Shown piece after piece: positions 32,087 to 40,886 of a stretch of 64,000 nt of DNA. Location: assembly GCF_018282095.1 (NCBI RefSeq), contig NZ_CP074126.1, positions 4,114,341 to 4,178,340 of the forward strand. Direction: 5' to 3'. The notes beneath the pieces are model-generated. The model did not search any database, was not told where the DNA came from, and saw only the letters and a program-made list of their open reading frames with translations. A program made the position numbers and the translations under genes. The first letter of the stretch is position 1, and each line of letters opens with the position of its first letter. The stretch is from Pseudovibrio brasiliensis (GTDB taxonomy: Bacteria > Pseudomonadota > Alphaproteobacteria > Rhizobiales > Stappiaceae).

Positions 32087-33667
32087 ATGCGTTTAAAGAT
32101 TGCATCCGCTGCATTGGCAATGACGCTTGCTGCCGGAACTCAGGCAAATGCAGAAACGTTTAAGTTCGCGTTTCAGGGGACATACAACCAGCTGGACCCA
32201 TACAGCCTGAACGAAACCTTTACACTCGGCATGCACGGCAACGTATATGAAGGCCTCGTGCGCCGTTCTGCAGACCTTAAGATCGAACCAGCTCTTGCTG
32301 AAAGCTGGGAAGTTCTTGAGCCAACCCGCTGGCGCTTCCACCTGCGCAAAGGCGTAAAGTTCCACAACGGTAACGACTTCACAGCTGACGACGTGGTCTT
32401 CTCTGCAGACCGTGTGCGCGCTGAAGGCTCCGACATGACAACCCGCATCGCAAAAGATGTGAAGGTTGTTAAGGTCGATGACTACACCGTTGACTTCATC
32501 CTGCCAGGCGTAAACCCAATCCTGCACTCCGAGTGGTCCACTTGGTACATCATGGATAAGGAATGGACTGAAGCAAACAACGCTGTAAAGGTGACCTCTG
32601 CTTCTGACACCAATCCAAACTACGCATCTTTGAACACAAACGGCACCGGCCCGTTCAAGATCGCAACGCACGAACCAGGCGTTAAAACCACTTTCACCGT
32701 AAACGACGGCTGGTGGGACAACAAAGTACACAACCTGACTGGCGTTGAGTTCACTCCAATCGGATCTGACGCAACCCGCGTTGCAGCTCTTCTTTCTGGC
32801 GAGCTGGACATGGCGTTCCCGATCCCGGTACAGGACATCAAGCGTGTAGACGGCAATGCAGGCACCACTGCTCTGACCGGTCCTGAGCTGCGCACCATCT
32901 TCCTCGGTTTCGATCAGAAGCGTGATGAGCTGCTCCACTCCAACATCAAAGGCAAGAACCCATTCAAGGACGTTCGCGTTCGTAAGGCGTTCTACCAGGC
33001 AATTGACGTTGACGCGATCAAAGCGAAAATCATGCGTGGTCTATCCGAGCCAGCAGCTCTGATGATCTCACCATTCCTGTTCGCAAACTCCGGCGACTTC
33101 TCTCGTTACCCATACGATCCAGCTGCATCCAAGAAGCTTCTTGCTGAAGCTGGCTACGGTGACGGCTTTGAAGTTTCCATGGACTGCCCGAACGACCGTT
33201 ACGTGAACGACGAAGCAATCTGTCAGGCAACTGCAGCATTCCTCGCGCGCGTCGGCATCAAAGTGAACCTGAACGCACAGCCTAAAGCGAAGTACTTCGC
33301 GAAGGTTCTCGCATCCGGTGGGTACGACACGTCCTTCTACATGCTCGGCTGGACCCCAGGTTCCTTCGACAGCTACAACGTTCTGCTGAACCTGAACAAC
33401 TGTCGTGACGACAAAGGCGCTGGCGGCCCATTCAACCTGGGTGGTTACTGTAACCCGAAAGTTGACGAGCTGACCAAGAAGGTTCTCTCCGAAAACGACG
33501 AAGAGAAGCGTAACGCTCTGATTTCAGAAGCTTACACAATCCTGAACGACGAAGTATCTCACATTCCTCTGCACCAGCAGGGTCTGGCTTGGGGTGTTTC
33601 CGACAAGGTTACTCTGAAGCAGCGCGCGGATAACGAGTTCCACTTCAAATATGTAGTGAAGAACTAA
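32087..33667 (+). CDS. Oligopeptide/dipeptide ABC transporter binding protein
   Basis: A 526-residue cluster C (DppA/OppA/SBP_bac_5) periplasmic binding protein. The signal peptide covers about 1-22 (ending ANA), then FKFAFQGTYNQLDPYSLNET and the hallmark RWRFHLRKGVKFHNGNDFTADDVVFS segment near 82-107 (named in parts: LRKGVKFHNG, FTADDVVFS). The mature protein has the usual length. The ATG at 32087 follows a GGGGAG site; the longer frame to 32009 is not supported. It heads a four-gene operon (SBP, two permeases, fused ATPase). Codon use is strongly biased (for example GGT/CGT/AAG-rich), consistent with high expression. Confidence 0.92.
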   Translation: MRLKIASAALAMTLAAGTQANAETFKFAFQGTYNQLDPYSLNETFTLGMHGNVYEGLVRRSADLKIEPALAESWEVLEPTRWRFHLRKGVKFHNGNDFTADDVVFSADRVRAEGSDMTTRIAKDVKVVKVDDYTVDFILPGVNPILHSEWSTWYIMDKEWTEANNAVKVTSASDTNPNYASLNTNGTGPFKIATHEPGVKTTFTVNDGWWDNKVHNLTGVEFTPIGSDATRVAALLSGELDMAFPIPVQDIKRVDGNAGTTALTGPELRTIFLGFDQKRDELLHSNIKGKNPFKDVRVRKAFYQAIDVDAIKAKIMRGLSEPAALMISPFLFANSGDFSRYPYDPAASKKLLAEAGYGDGFEVSMDCPNDRYVNDEAICQATAAFLARVGIKVNLNAQPKAKYFAKVLASGGYDTSFYMLGWTPGSFDSYNVLLNLNNCRDDKGAGGPFNLGGYCNPKVDELTKKVLSENDEEKRNALISEAYTILNDEVSHIPLHQQGLAWGVSDKVTLKQRADNEFHFKYVVKN

Positions 33668-33696
33668 GTTTAACGCTTAGCCAAAAAAAGATAATA

Positions 33697-33719
33697 GCCC
33701 GGCGCCCTCGGCGCCGGGC
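33697..33719 (+). terminator. G+C hairpin between binding-protein and permease genes
   Basis: Perfect 10-base arms GCCCGGCGCC/GGCGCCGGGC with a 3-base loop, lying 30 bases after the binding-protein stop. The tail is not T-rich, so it may act as an mRNA-stabilising structure that raises binding-protein levels over permease, or as a partial attenuator. Confidence 0.6.
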
Positions 33720-33751
33720 ACCTCTATTCTCAGGAACAACTATAAAACACC

Positions 33752-34732
33752 ATGTTTGGCTTTATCTCCCGGCGTATCGCCATGGCTCTCGTGGTCATGT
33801 TTGTCGTAGCCTTAATCTCCTTCCTGCTTTTCCGCTTCGTTGGAGATCCTGTAAACCAGATGGTGGGCATTGAGACCACCCCAGAGCAACGTGAAGCCCT
33901 GCGCCAAAGCCTCGGCCTGAATGACCCTGTTCTCGTTCAGTTTTTCCGCTATGTCATGGGTGCGATCCAATTCGACTTCGGTAACTCCTACCAGTTCAAG
34001 CAGCCTGTGGCAGACCTGATCGGTCGCCGTCTGCCTGCAACTCTGGAACTGTCCTTTGCTTCTGCAATTTTCGCATTGGCACTCGGCATTCCAATGGGCG
34101 TTTACACCGGTCTGAACCGCGATTCATGGCTCTCAAAGATGTTCCTGTCGGTATCTCTCGTAGGTATCTCTCTGCCAACATTCTTTATCGGCATTCTGTT
34201 TATCTTCCTGTTCTCAGTCACCTTGCAGTGGCTTCCAAGCTTCGGTCGTGGTGAAGTCACCGAGCTCGGCTCTTTCTGGGACACAGGCTTCCTGACCATC
34301 AGTGGTATCAAGGCAATCATCCTGCCAGCGATCACGCTCGGTCTGTATCAGATGACCCTCATCATGCGCCTGATCCGCGCTGAGATGCTGGAAGTTCTGC
34401 GCACCGACCACATCAAGTTCGCCCGCGCACGCGGCCTGCCGAACCGGTCCGTCTATTACATCCACGCACTCAAAAACACGATGGTGCCTGTTATCACCAT
34501 CACCGGCCTGCAGCTCGGCTCCATCATCGCCTTCGCGATTATCACTGAGACCGTGTTCCAGTGGCCAGGTATGGGCATCCTCTTCCTGCAAGCCGTGCAG
34601 AACGTGGATATTCCGATCATGGCAGCTTACCTGCTGCTCACCGCTTTCATCTTCGTGGTCATCAACCTCATCGTAGACATTCTCTACGTTGTGATTGACC
34701 CACGCCTGCGCACCGAACGCGGCCGCGCATAA
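33752..34732 (+). CDS. Dipeptide/oligopeptide-type ABC permease (DppB-like)
   Basis: A 326-residue permease with six predicted spans. The start FGFISRRIAMALVVMFVVALI and the C-terminal EAA-like loop ARGLPNRSVYYIHALKNTMVP (position about 228-248) identify the DppB/OppB family. It forms a heterodimeric channel with the next gene product. No unusual residues seen. The start ATG follows AGGAACAAC. Confidence 0.9.
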   Translation: MFGFISRRIAMALVVMFVVALISFLLFRFVGDPVNQMVGIETTPEQREALRQSLGLNDPVLVQFFRYVMGAIQFDFGNSYQFKQPVADLIGRRLPATLELSFASAIFALALGIPMGVYTGLNRDSWLSKMFLSVSLVGISLPTFFIGILFIFLFSVTLQWLPSFGRGEVTELGSFWDTGFLTISGIKAIILPAITLGLYQMTLIMRLIRAEMLEVLRTDHIKFARARGLPNRSVYYIHALKNTMVPVITITGLQLGSIIAFAIITETVFQWPGMGILFLQAVQNVDIPIMAAYLLLTAFIFVVINLIVDILYVVIDPRLRTERGRA

Positions 34733-34753
34733 GAAACGGTAAGGACAACAATC

Positions 34754-35716
34754 ATGACAGATAACACACCAACCGTTTCCGGCAGCGAGACTTCAGAAGC
34801 CTCCCGCTCCGCATTAGCTCGTTTTCTGGACAGCGACCTGCTGCACAGCTTCCTCAGCTCCAAGGTGACCGTTCTTGCGGCCATCACTACGCTGGGTCTG
34901 ATGCTGGCCGCTCTGTTTGCGCCAATCGTGGCACCGTTCAATCCGTTCGATCTGGCCCAGATCAGCATTCTGGATGCACGCATCCCGCCAATCGGCATGG
35001 AATGGTCCGACCCACGCTACCTGCTGGGCACAGACGATCAGGGCCGTGACCTGCTTTCCGGCATCCTGTACGGCATGCGCATTTCACTGGCAGTAGGCTT
35101 CCTGTCCGTTGCATTCGCAGCTGTGCTCGGCATTTCTCTGGGGCTGATCTCCGGTTATGTCGGCGGTCGCACAGATGCGATCATCATGCGTATCGCAGAA
35201 GTTCAGCTCACCTTCCCGGCGATCCTGCTGGCATTGCTCATTGACGGCATCGCAAACGGTATCTTCGGCAACATCGACCGTGAGACCTGGGCAATCTGGA
35301 TCCTCACCTTCTCCATCGGTCTGTCCTTCTGGGTACAGTACGCGCGTACAGTGCGCGGCTCCACGCTGGTTGAGAAGAACAAGGAATACGTTCAGGCTGC
35401 CCGCGTGATCGGCATTCCGGCATGGATCATCATGATCCGTCATGTGCTGCCAAACGTGCTTGGCCCGGTTCTGGTTATTGCAACCATCAACCTTGCTCTG
35501 GCAATCATCACAGAAGCAACTCTCTCCTTCCTCGGCGTTGGTGTTCCATCAACACAGCCATCTTTGGGCACGCTGATCCGCATCGGTAACGACTTCCTGT
35601 TCTCAGGCGAGTGGTGGATTGCGATCTTCCCAGGTCTGGCGCTCGCGATCCTCGTTCTGGCAGTGAACCTGCTGGGCGACTGGCTCCGCGACGCACTGAA
35701 CCCGAAACTGCGCTAG
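34754..35716 (+). CDS. Dipeptide/oligopeptide-type ABC permease (DppC-like)
   Basis: A 320-residue permease with a ~35-residue polar N-terminal extension, then the DppC N-terminal segment (LFAPIVAPFNPFDL), the LLGTDDQGRDLLSGILYGMR motif and the EAA loop YVQAARVIGIPAWIIMIRHVLPN. It lies 21 bases after the DppB-like gene and 11 before the fused ATPase. Confidence 0.91.
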   Translation: MTDNTPTVSGSETSEASRSALARFLDSDLLHSFLSSKVTVLAAITTLGLMLAALFAPIVAPFNPFDLAQISILDARIPPIGMEWSDPRYLLGTDDQGRDLLSGILYGMRISLAVGFLSVAFAAVLGISLGLISGYVGGRTDAIIMRIAEVQLTFPAILLALLIDGIANGIFGNIDRETWAIWILTFSIGLSFWVQYARTVRGSTLVEKNKEYVQAARVIGIPAWIIMIRHVLPNVLGPVLVIATINLALAIITEATLSFLGVGVPSTQPSLGTLIRIGNDFLFSGEWWIAIFPGLALAILVLAVNLLGDWLRDALNPKLR

Positions 35717-35727
35717 GGAGAGAGACC

Positions 35728-37455
35728 ATGAGCATCTTAGATATTCGCGGCCTCACCGTTCAGTTTCCGAGCCGCAAAGACGTCTTCACGGCGTCCCGCA
35801 ATGTCAATCTCTCCGTAGACGCCGGTAAAATCCTCGGCGTTGTGGGCGAGAGTGGCGCAGGTAAGTCCACCGTGGGTAACGCCACCATTGGCTTGCTGGA
35901 ACATCCGGGCCGCATTGCAGAAGGTGAAATCCACCTCGACGGTCAGCGCATCGACAATCTTGATCCGGAAAGCATGCGTAAACTGCGCGGTAAGCGCATC
36001 GGCATGATCTTCCAGGATCCGTTGACCTCGCTGGATCCACTTCAGACCATCGAGTTCCAGCTGGTCGAAACCATCCGCCTGCACCTGCCGCTTTCTAAGG
36101 AAGAAGCACGTGCCCGCGCGGTGGATCTGCTGGATCAGGTCGGCATTCCAAATCCGCAAGAGCGTATCTCGCAGTACCCACACCAGTTCTCTGGCGGCAT
36201 GCGCCAGCGCGTTGTCATCGCTCTTGCCCTTTGCGCAGACCCGGAAGTTGTCATCGCCGATGAACCAACAACCGCTCTCGACGTATCCATTCAGGCGCAA
36301 ATCCTGAAGCTGATGAAGCGTCTGTGTGAAGAGAAAAACGTGGCGATGGTCGTCATCACCCACGACATGGGCGTGATTGCAGACCTCACCGACCACGTTG
36401 CGGTTATGTACCGCGGTGATCTGGTGGAGTATGGCGAGTCCAAGCAGGTACTGGGCGCCCCAAAGCACCCATACACCCAGAGCCTGATCGCTGCTGTGCC
36501 GCGTCCGGACGTGAAAGTGCATCGCTTCCCACAGGTGGATTACATTGAAGGCTCCGCAAAGCCATTCAAGCAGATCGACATTGCCACCCACTGGCTGGGC
36601 AAGGCACGTGACTACAAGTCTGTCGATGGCCCACTGCTGGATGTAAAAGACATCACCATGAAGTTCCTCACCAAGGACGCATGGATTTCTAAGAACAGGC
36701 AGTATTTCACCGCTCTGGATAAGGTCAGCTTTGACATCCACGCAGGTGAAACCTTTGGCCTCGTGGGCGAAAGTGGCTCTGGTAAATCAACCATGGCCCG
36801 CGTCATCACTGGCCTCTACCACCCAGCAGGTGGCACCGCCCACTTCGCCGGGCAGGAACTGACCAGCCTGAAGGACAAGAAACAGGTCCTGACAATGCGT
36901 CGTCAGATGCAGATGATCTTCCAGGATCCGTTCTCATCCCTGAACTCCCGTATGCGTGTGCGTGACATTGTTGCGGAACCAATCAAGTTCCACAGGTTGG
37001 CAAGCACCAACAGCGAAGTGAATCAGATCGTTGATGACCTTCTGGAGCACGTCGGCCTTGGCGTTGCAGCGGCTGCCAAGTTCCCGCACGAGTTCTCAGG
37101 TGGTCAGCGTCAGCGTATCTCCATTGCCCGCGCACTGGCGACCCGCCCACGCTTCCTGGTGTGTGACGAGCCTACCTCTGCGCTGGACGTGTCCATCCAG
37201 GCACAGATCCTCAACCTGCTGAAAGATCTGCAGGACGAGCTGGGCCTCACCATGCTGTTCATCAGCCACGACCTCGCCGTCATCCGGCAGATGTGTAACC
37301 GCACCGGCGTTATGCGCCACGGCCAGCTTCTGGAAGTCGCGGACACCGAAGACCTCTTCGACAATCCGCAACATGCTTACACCAAGGAGCTCCTCTCCCT
37401 GATGCCAAGCATGGAAGGCCTGTCCCGCCAGAACCTCGAAGAAGAACTGGCCTAA
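35728..37455 (+). CDS. Fused double ABC ATPase of the peptide transporter (DppD-DppF type)
   Basis: A 575-residue protein with two complete nucleotide-binding domains. First domain: Walker [10 protein letters not shown] (about 37-45), signature [13 protein letters not shown], Walker [13 protein letters not shown]. Second domain (from about 305): Walker [10 protein letters not shown], signature [15 protein letters not shown], Walker [13 protein letters not shown]. Each is followed by the oligopeptide-type tail ([15 protein letters not shown] and [14 protein letters not shown]). Separate DppD and DppF proteins are the norm; this fusion (as in YejF/GsiA) gives a fixed 1:1 ratio. The ATG at 35728 has GGGAGAGAG upstream. 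It is the last gene of the operon and is followed by a terminator. Confidence 0.92.
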   Translation: MSILDIRGLTVQFPSRKDVFTASRNVNLSVDAGKILGVVGESGAGKSTVGNATIGLLEHPGRIAEGEIHLDGQRIDNLDPESMRKLRGKRIGMIFQDPLTSLDPLQTIEFQLVETIRLHLPLSKEEARARAVDLLDQVGIPNPQERISQYPHQFSGGMRQRVVIALALCADPEVVIADEPTTALDVSIQAQILKLMKRLCEEKNVAMVVITHDMGVIADLTDHVAVMYRGDLVEYGESKQVLGAPKHPYTQSLIAAVPRPDVKVHRFPQVDYIEGSAKPFKQIDIATHWLGKARDYKSVDGPLLDVKDITMKFLTKDAWISKNRQYFTALDKVSFDIHAGETFGLVGESGSGKSTMARVITGLYHPAGGTAHFAGQELTSLKDKKQVLTMRRQMQMIFQDPFSSLNSRMRVRDIVAEPIKFHRLASTNSEVNQIVDDLLEHVGLGVAAAAKFPHEFSGGQRQRISIARALATRPRFLVCDEPTSALDVSIQAQILNLLKDLQDELGLTMLFISHDLAVIRQMCNRTGVMRHGQLLEVADTEDLFDNPQHAYTKELLSLMPSMEGLSRQNLEEELA

Positions 37456-37480
37456 CGCCACCCAAATCCCAACCACCACA

Positions 37481-37508
37481 AAGGGCCCCAAGCGGGCCCT
37501 TTTCTTTT
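37481..37508 (+). terminator. Rho-independent terminator of the peptide ABC operon
   Basis: AAGGGCCC/GGGCCCTT arms (37481-37501) with a 5-base loop, followed by TTTTCTTTT. It lies 25 bases after the stop codon of the fused ATPase. Confidence 0.85.
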
Positions 37509-37719
37509 GCCTGCATGCCAGATGATAAGTTAACGCGATCCAACTGCCTCTGACTCAATAGCGTTTAAAGTCACCATCTCAATCTTCACCCCGCATTACC
37601 TTCAGAGAAAACTTACGAGGCGCACTAGGATTTTCATTAAGGATACCGCCGCTATGGTCTGCGCGTCCGCGAGGACTCAAAGCTACAAATGTATTTCTCC
37701 CGATCAGAGCAGGCTCAAA

Positions 37720-38172
37720 ATGAAAAAAACAACTGCTACCATCGCTGGCCTTGGCGCACTGGCCCTTTTCATCTCTCCAGTACTGGCTGACAATCACGAC
37801 ACCGGCCAACCCAAAGTCGAGTTCACCAACCTGTCTTTGGTTGATGGTTCGCCTGATGATGGCACCTGCAAAACACGTTACTCCGGCGGGTACACAGCAA
37901 CCCCGAAGAACGGCAAAGCTGACACAAGCGAAGATCAGGCAGCCTCCGAAGATTCCGGCGTTCTGATTGCAGAGTCTGACGGCACCGTTGGTGAAGGCAT
38001 CTTCACGATTTCAAACACCTACGAAATCGTATTTGAAGACAGCGCAAACAACCCACCAGTTGAAGTACAGATGTTTGCCTCCGGCCTGATCGGTGAAAAC
38101 CCAGTCACCGGCGTATTTTCTGACGGCACCTGCCGCGGCCATATCATTGTTGGAAACGCAGATAAATCCTGA
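37720..38172 (+). CDS. Exported small protein of unknown function
   Basis: A 150-residue protein with a Sec signal peptide (MKKTTATIAGLGALALFISPVLA, cleavage near 23) and an acidic mature part. It has two cysteines that could pair: one in DDGTCKTRY and one in DGTCRGHIIVG, both in a repeated D-G-T-C context. The remainder is predicted beta-rich and Asp/Glu/Ser-rich. No family recognised. A terminator follows 66 bases after the stop, so it is a single-gene unit. Confidence 0.6.
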   Translation: MKKTTATIAGLGALALFISPVLADNHDTGQPKVEFTNLSLVDGSPDDGTCKTRYSGGYTATPKNGKADTSEDQAASEDSGVLIAESDGTVGEGIFTISNTYEIVFEDSANNPPVEVQMFASGLIGENPVTGVFSDGTCRGHIIVGNADKS

Positions 38173-38237
38173 CGGAACAAGCCTCTAGCTCGTCAGAGCA
38201 CACAACAAGTTTTGACTGAGTAAACGAGCAATTTCTC

Positions 38238-38274
38238 ATGCCGTGCCATCCACCAGTGGTGCGGCATTTTCTTT
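38238..38274 (+). terminator. Terminator after the small exported protein gene
   Basis: ATGCCG/CGGCAT arms (38238-38266) with an internal partly paired stretch, followed by a TTTTCTTT tail to 38274. Confidence 0.65.
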
Positions 38275-38408
38275 GGTACACGACGGCCCAGTCAAACTCC
38301 CAAAAACCCAGCATTTCCGCCAAATGATTGCGCTGTCAAACATTCGCCAAAGTTAGGCTTACACATAGCAGGTTCGCATCTTCCTTTTTTTGCAGACGAA
38401 AACCTGTC

Positions 38409-39269
38409 ATGTTTATGCGCCTATCCATAATCGGAGTAATCCTCTTACTCCTCATGTCCTTTATGGGCATGGTCCATCCGCTTGGCGATAGCTTGTCAGT
38501 GTTCCGGCTGCCATTGGCGGTCCTGCTCGCGGTCCTCACCCTGTTTTGCCACCGCCAGCCCACCATGATGATCACCGGCTTCATCATCGCCATCTTCAGC
38601 AGCGCAACCGTTTTGTGGGCGTATCAGGGAGAGGACGTTCCAAACAGCTATGACCTCACCGTCTACCAGAAGAACCTGAGCTTCCGTCCCGGCGATCGTG
38701 TTGATGTGCTGGAAGATATCCTAATGCTGAAACCGGATGTCATCACCATGCAGGAGGTCCATAAAAGACACCTGCCTCTGATCAACGCGCTGAAGGAAAA
38801 CTACCCCTACCACATCGTCTGCCCGTTTACGGCAGTCGGCGCTGTAGCCGTGCTCTCCCGCCTACCGCTTGCCACGGATTCCTTCCGCTGTGAGATTGGC
38901 CTGGGCATGGCCGCCCTGCATATCCAAAGCAAGGAAGGTCCGCTGTGGGTTGTCTCCATCCACCACCACTGGCCTTGGCCGTTTCATCAGGAAGATCAGA
39001 TTGAACAGATCATCCCGATCCTGTCTGAGTTAAAGGGCCTCAAGCTTCTGGCGGGTGACTTCAATATGGTGCCATGGTCCCATATCATGGACCAATACAC
39101 TGAGGTGACCGACACACAGATGGCTGGCCCATTCAAAGCCAGCTTCCTGTTCAAAGGCACCTATGCCATGCGCATTGATCATGTCCTCGCACCAAAGGGC
39201 GGCCAAACGTTTCTCCGCCCTTACTACGGCTCAGATCACCACGGCATCTACGCACAGGTAGACCTCTAA
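38409..39269 (+). CDS. Membrane-anchored endonuclease/exonuclease/phosphatase-family protein
   Basis: A 286-residue protein with two or three N-terminal spans (about 1-75) followed by an EEP-family catalytic domain (about 90-286). Catalytic motifs are TMQEVHK (Glu), GDFNMVPWS (Asp, Asn) and the C-terminal GSDHHGIYA (Asp-His). Members of this layout are periplasmic-side phosphodiesterases or phosphatases; substrate unknown. The ATG at 38409 or 38415 begins the first membrane span; a longer frame to 38328 is unlikely. It is convergent with the methyltransferase gene, 5 bases apart. Confidence 0.8.
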   Translation: MFMRLSIIGVILLLLMSFMGMVHPLGDSLSVFRLPLAVLLAVLTLFCHRQPTMMITGFIIAIFSSATVLWAYQGEDVPNSYDLTVYQKNLSFRPGDRVDVLEDILMLKPDVITMQEVHKRHLPLINALKENYPYHIVCPFTAVGAVAVLSRLPLATDSFRCEIGLGMAALHIQSKEGPLWVVSIHHHWPWPFHQEDQIEQIIPILSELKGLKLLAGDFNMVPWSHIMDQYTEVTDTQMAGPFKASFLFKGTYAMRIDHVLAPKGGQTFLRPYYGSDHHGIYAQVDL

Positions 39270-39274
39270 ATCGC

Positions 39275-39898
39275 TTAAACTTTCCGCGCCACAATAAACC
39301 GGCCCATCGGAGAGGATGGGTAATTGCCGGTTTCAACAATCTTGAAACCCGATTGCTCAATCATCCGGGCCAACTGCACCTGCTTCAGGTAGTTCACATA
39401 GGGCGCGTAGCCAACAAGACGCATCACGTTGATCAGCCACCGCCAGTAAAACGGACAGTCACCCACACACGGTGTTTTGGTGATAAATAGCCCATCCGGT
39501 TTCAAAACCCTGTGCACCTGATTGAGAACACTGGTAGGCCCTTGGATCAGATGGATCACATTATAGGCCATCACCGCATCATAGCTCTTGCCCTCAAACA
39601 CACTGCTGCCAGCAGGAGTATGCACAAAGCTGATATTCTCGATACCATCATTCCAAGCCTTTTCCTGCCCAAGCTCGATCATCTTTCCTGAAATATCGCT
39701 GGCAGTCATGTGCTTGACATGCTTGGCTAAAAGCATCGCCGTCGAGCCGCTACCACACCCCAGTTCAAGCACCTCTTGCTCAGGGGTGAGGTAAGAGCGC
39801 ACACGGTCCATCGCCTTCTCATAGGAAGCAACGTCTTTCATAGGACGCGCCACATATCCCGGCGCCTGTTTGTCCCAAAATCCTGCGGAATCCTGCAT
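39275..39898 (-). CDS. Class I SAM-dependent methyltransferase
   Basis: A 207-residue methyltransferase with the SAM-binding motif I VLELGCGSGST (about 42-52), motif II region TASDISGKMI and the acidic DAVMAYNVIHLI post-motif. The ATG at 39898 has GGAGGG seven bases upstream; the longer frame to 40303 runs through the divergent LysR gene and is not real. The divergent LysR gene (39984) shares an inverted-repeat-bearing promoter region and probably controls it. Acceptor unknown; the FYWRWLINVMRLVGYAPY segment suggests a membrane-near or hydrophobic substrate. Confidence 0.82.
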   Translation of the reverse strand: MQDSAGFWDKQAPGYVARPMKDVASYEKAMDRVRSYLTPEQEVLELGCGSGSTAMLLAKHVKHMTASDISGKMIELGQEKAWNDGIENISFVHTPAGSSVFEGKSYDAVMAYNVIHLIQGPTSVLNQVHRVLKPDGLFITKTPCVGDCPFYWRWLINVMRLVGYAPYVNYLKQVQLARMIEQSGFKIVETGNYPSSPMGRFIVARKV

Positions 39899-39927
39899 AG
39901 AAAACCCTCCATTTCCTGCAGTGTATC

Positions 39928-39986
39928 CATGCATATTCTCAAAACAAATTGCCAAAATTCGCAGCTGAGGTATACAAATATGCATG
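39928..39986. promoter_or_regulatory. Distant inverted repeat in the methyltransferase-LysR promoter
   Basis: CATGCATATT (39928-39937) and AATATGCATG (39977-39986) are perfect complements 39 bases apart. The right copy overlaps the LysR ATG at 39984, so binding could repress the regulator while acting on the methyltransferase promoter. Confidence 0.45.
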
Positions 39987-40886
39987 AATTGGCAGAGCGT
40001 CTCTTTTGATTGGAACCAGGCCCGCGCTTTCCTCGTCACTGCGGAGGAAGGCTCCCTTTCGGCTGCAGCAAGGGCTTTGGGCCTCACCCAGCCCACACTG
40101 GGCAGGCAGGTCACAGCGCTGGAGGAAGCCCTCGGCGTAACTCTGTTTGAGCGTGCAGGCCGCTCGCTCTTGCTCACACAGGCAGGCATGGAGCTGCTGG
40201 AACACGTAAAATCCATGGGCGAAGCCGCCAACCGCATCTCCTTGACAGCTTCAGGCCAATCACAGGAAATCGACGGCACCGTCTGCATCAGCGCCAGCGA
40301 CACGGCTTCGGCCTATATCCTCCCACCAATCCTGAAGAAGCTCCGCGAGATCGCACCCGGTATCCATGTTGAGATCGTCGCCACCAATGCTGTCAGCGAC
40401 CTTCAGCTGCGCGAAGCCGACATTGCCATTCGCCATGTAAGACCGGAGCAGCCAGACCTCACCGCAAGGCTCGTTAGAGAAACAACGGCGCACTTTTACG
40501 CCAGCAAAACTTATCTGGACCGCAAAGGCCGCCCTCAGTCCACCAGCGACATGGCAACCCACGAGTTCGTTGCTTTTGACCGGCCAGATCTGTTCCTCAA
40601 GCATTTCAGCGAAACAGACCTGCCGCTGAGCGAGCACAACTTCAAGCAAACCACCGCAAGCGGTCTGGTGGGGTGGGAACTGGCGAGAAACGATCTCGGC
40701 ATCATCGTCATGATCCGGGAGATCGCGGATAAGTTTCCAGAGATGGAACAGGTGCTGCCAAGCTTCGAGCCATTCAACGTGCCCTTCTGGCTGGCAACAC
40801 ACCGCGAGCTCCACACTTCAAAGCGCATCCGCCTGGTCTTCGACCTGCTGGCGGACACGCTCTCTGCAAAGCAGTGGTTAAGCTGA
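39984..40886 (+). CDS. LysR-family transcriptional regulator (divergent from methyltransferase)
   Basis: A 300-residue LysR protein: helix-turn-helix near 20-41 (GSLSAAARALGLTQPTLGRQV), then an effector domain from about 95. The start is in the inverted repeat described above. Its last nine bases overlap the convergent SHMT-like gene end (40878-40886). It most probably controls the methyltransferase gene that it faces; effector unknown. Confidence 0.88.
   Translation: MNWQSVSFDWNQARAFLVTAEEGSLSAAARALGLTQPTLGRQVTALEEALGVTLFERAGRSLLLTQAGMELLEHVKSMGEAANRISLTASGQSQEIDGTVCISASDTASAYILPPILKKLREIAPGIHVEIVATNAVSDLQLREADIAIRHVRPEQPDLTARLVRETTAHFYASKTYLDRKGRPQSTSDMATHEFVAFDRPDLFLKHFSETDLPLSEHNFKQTTASGLVGWELARNDLGIIVMIREIADKFPEMEQVLPSFEPFNVPFWLATHRELHTSKRIRLVFDLLADTLSAKQWLS

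Noticed and set aside
35737-36741. A 334-codon open frame on the minus strand
   Set aside because: Antisense to the fused ABC ATPase, whose motifs are complete in the other strand.
39899-40303. A long N-terminal extension of the methyltransferase
   Set aside because: The extension runs through the divergent LysR gene on the other strand; the ATG at 39898 has a good ribosome site and starts the normal fold.
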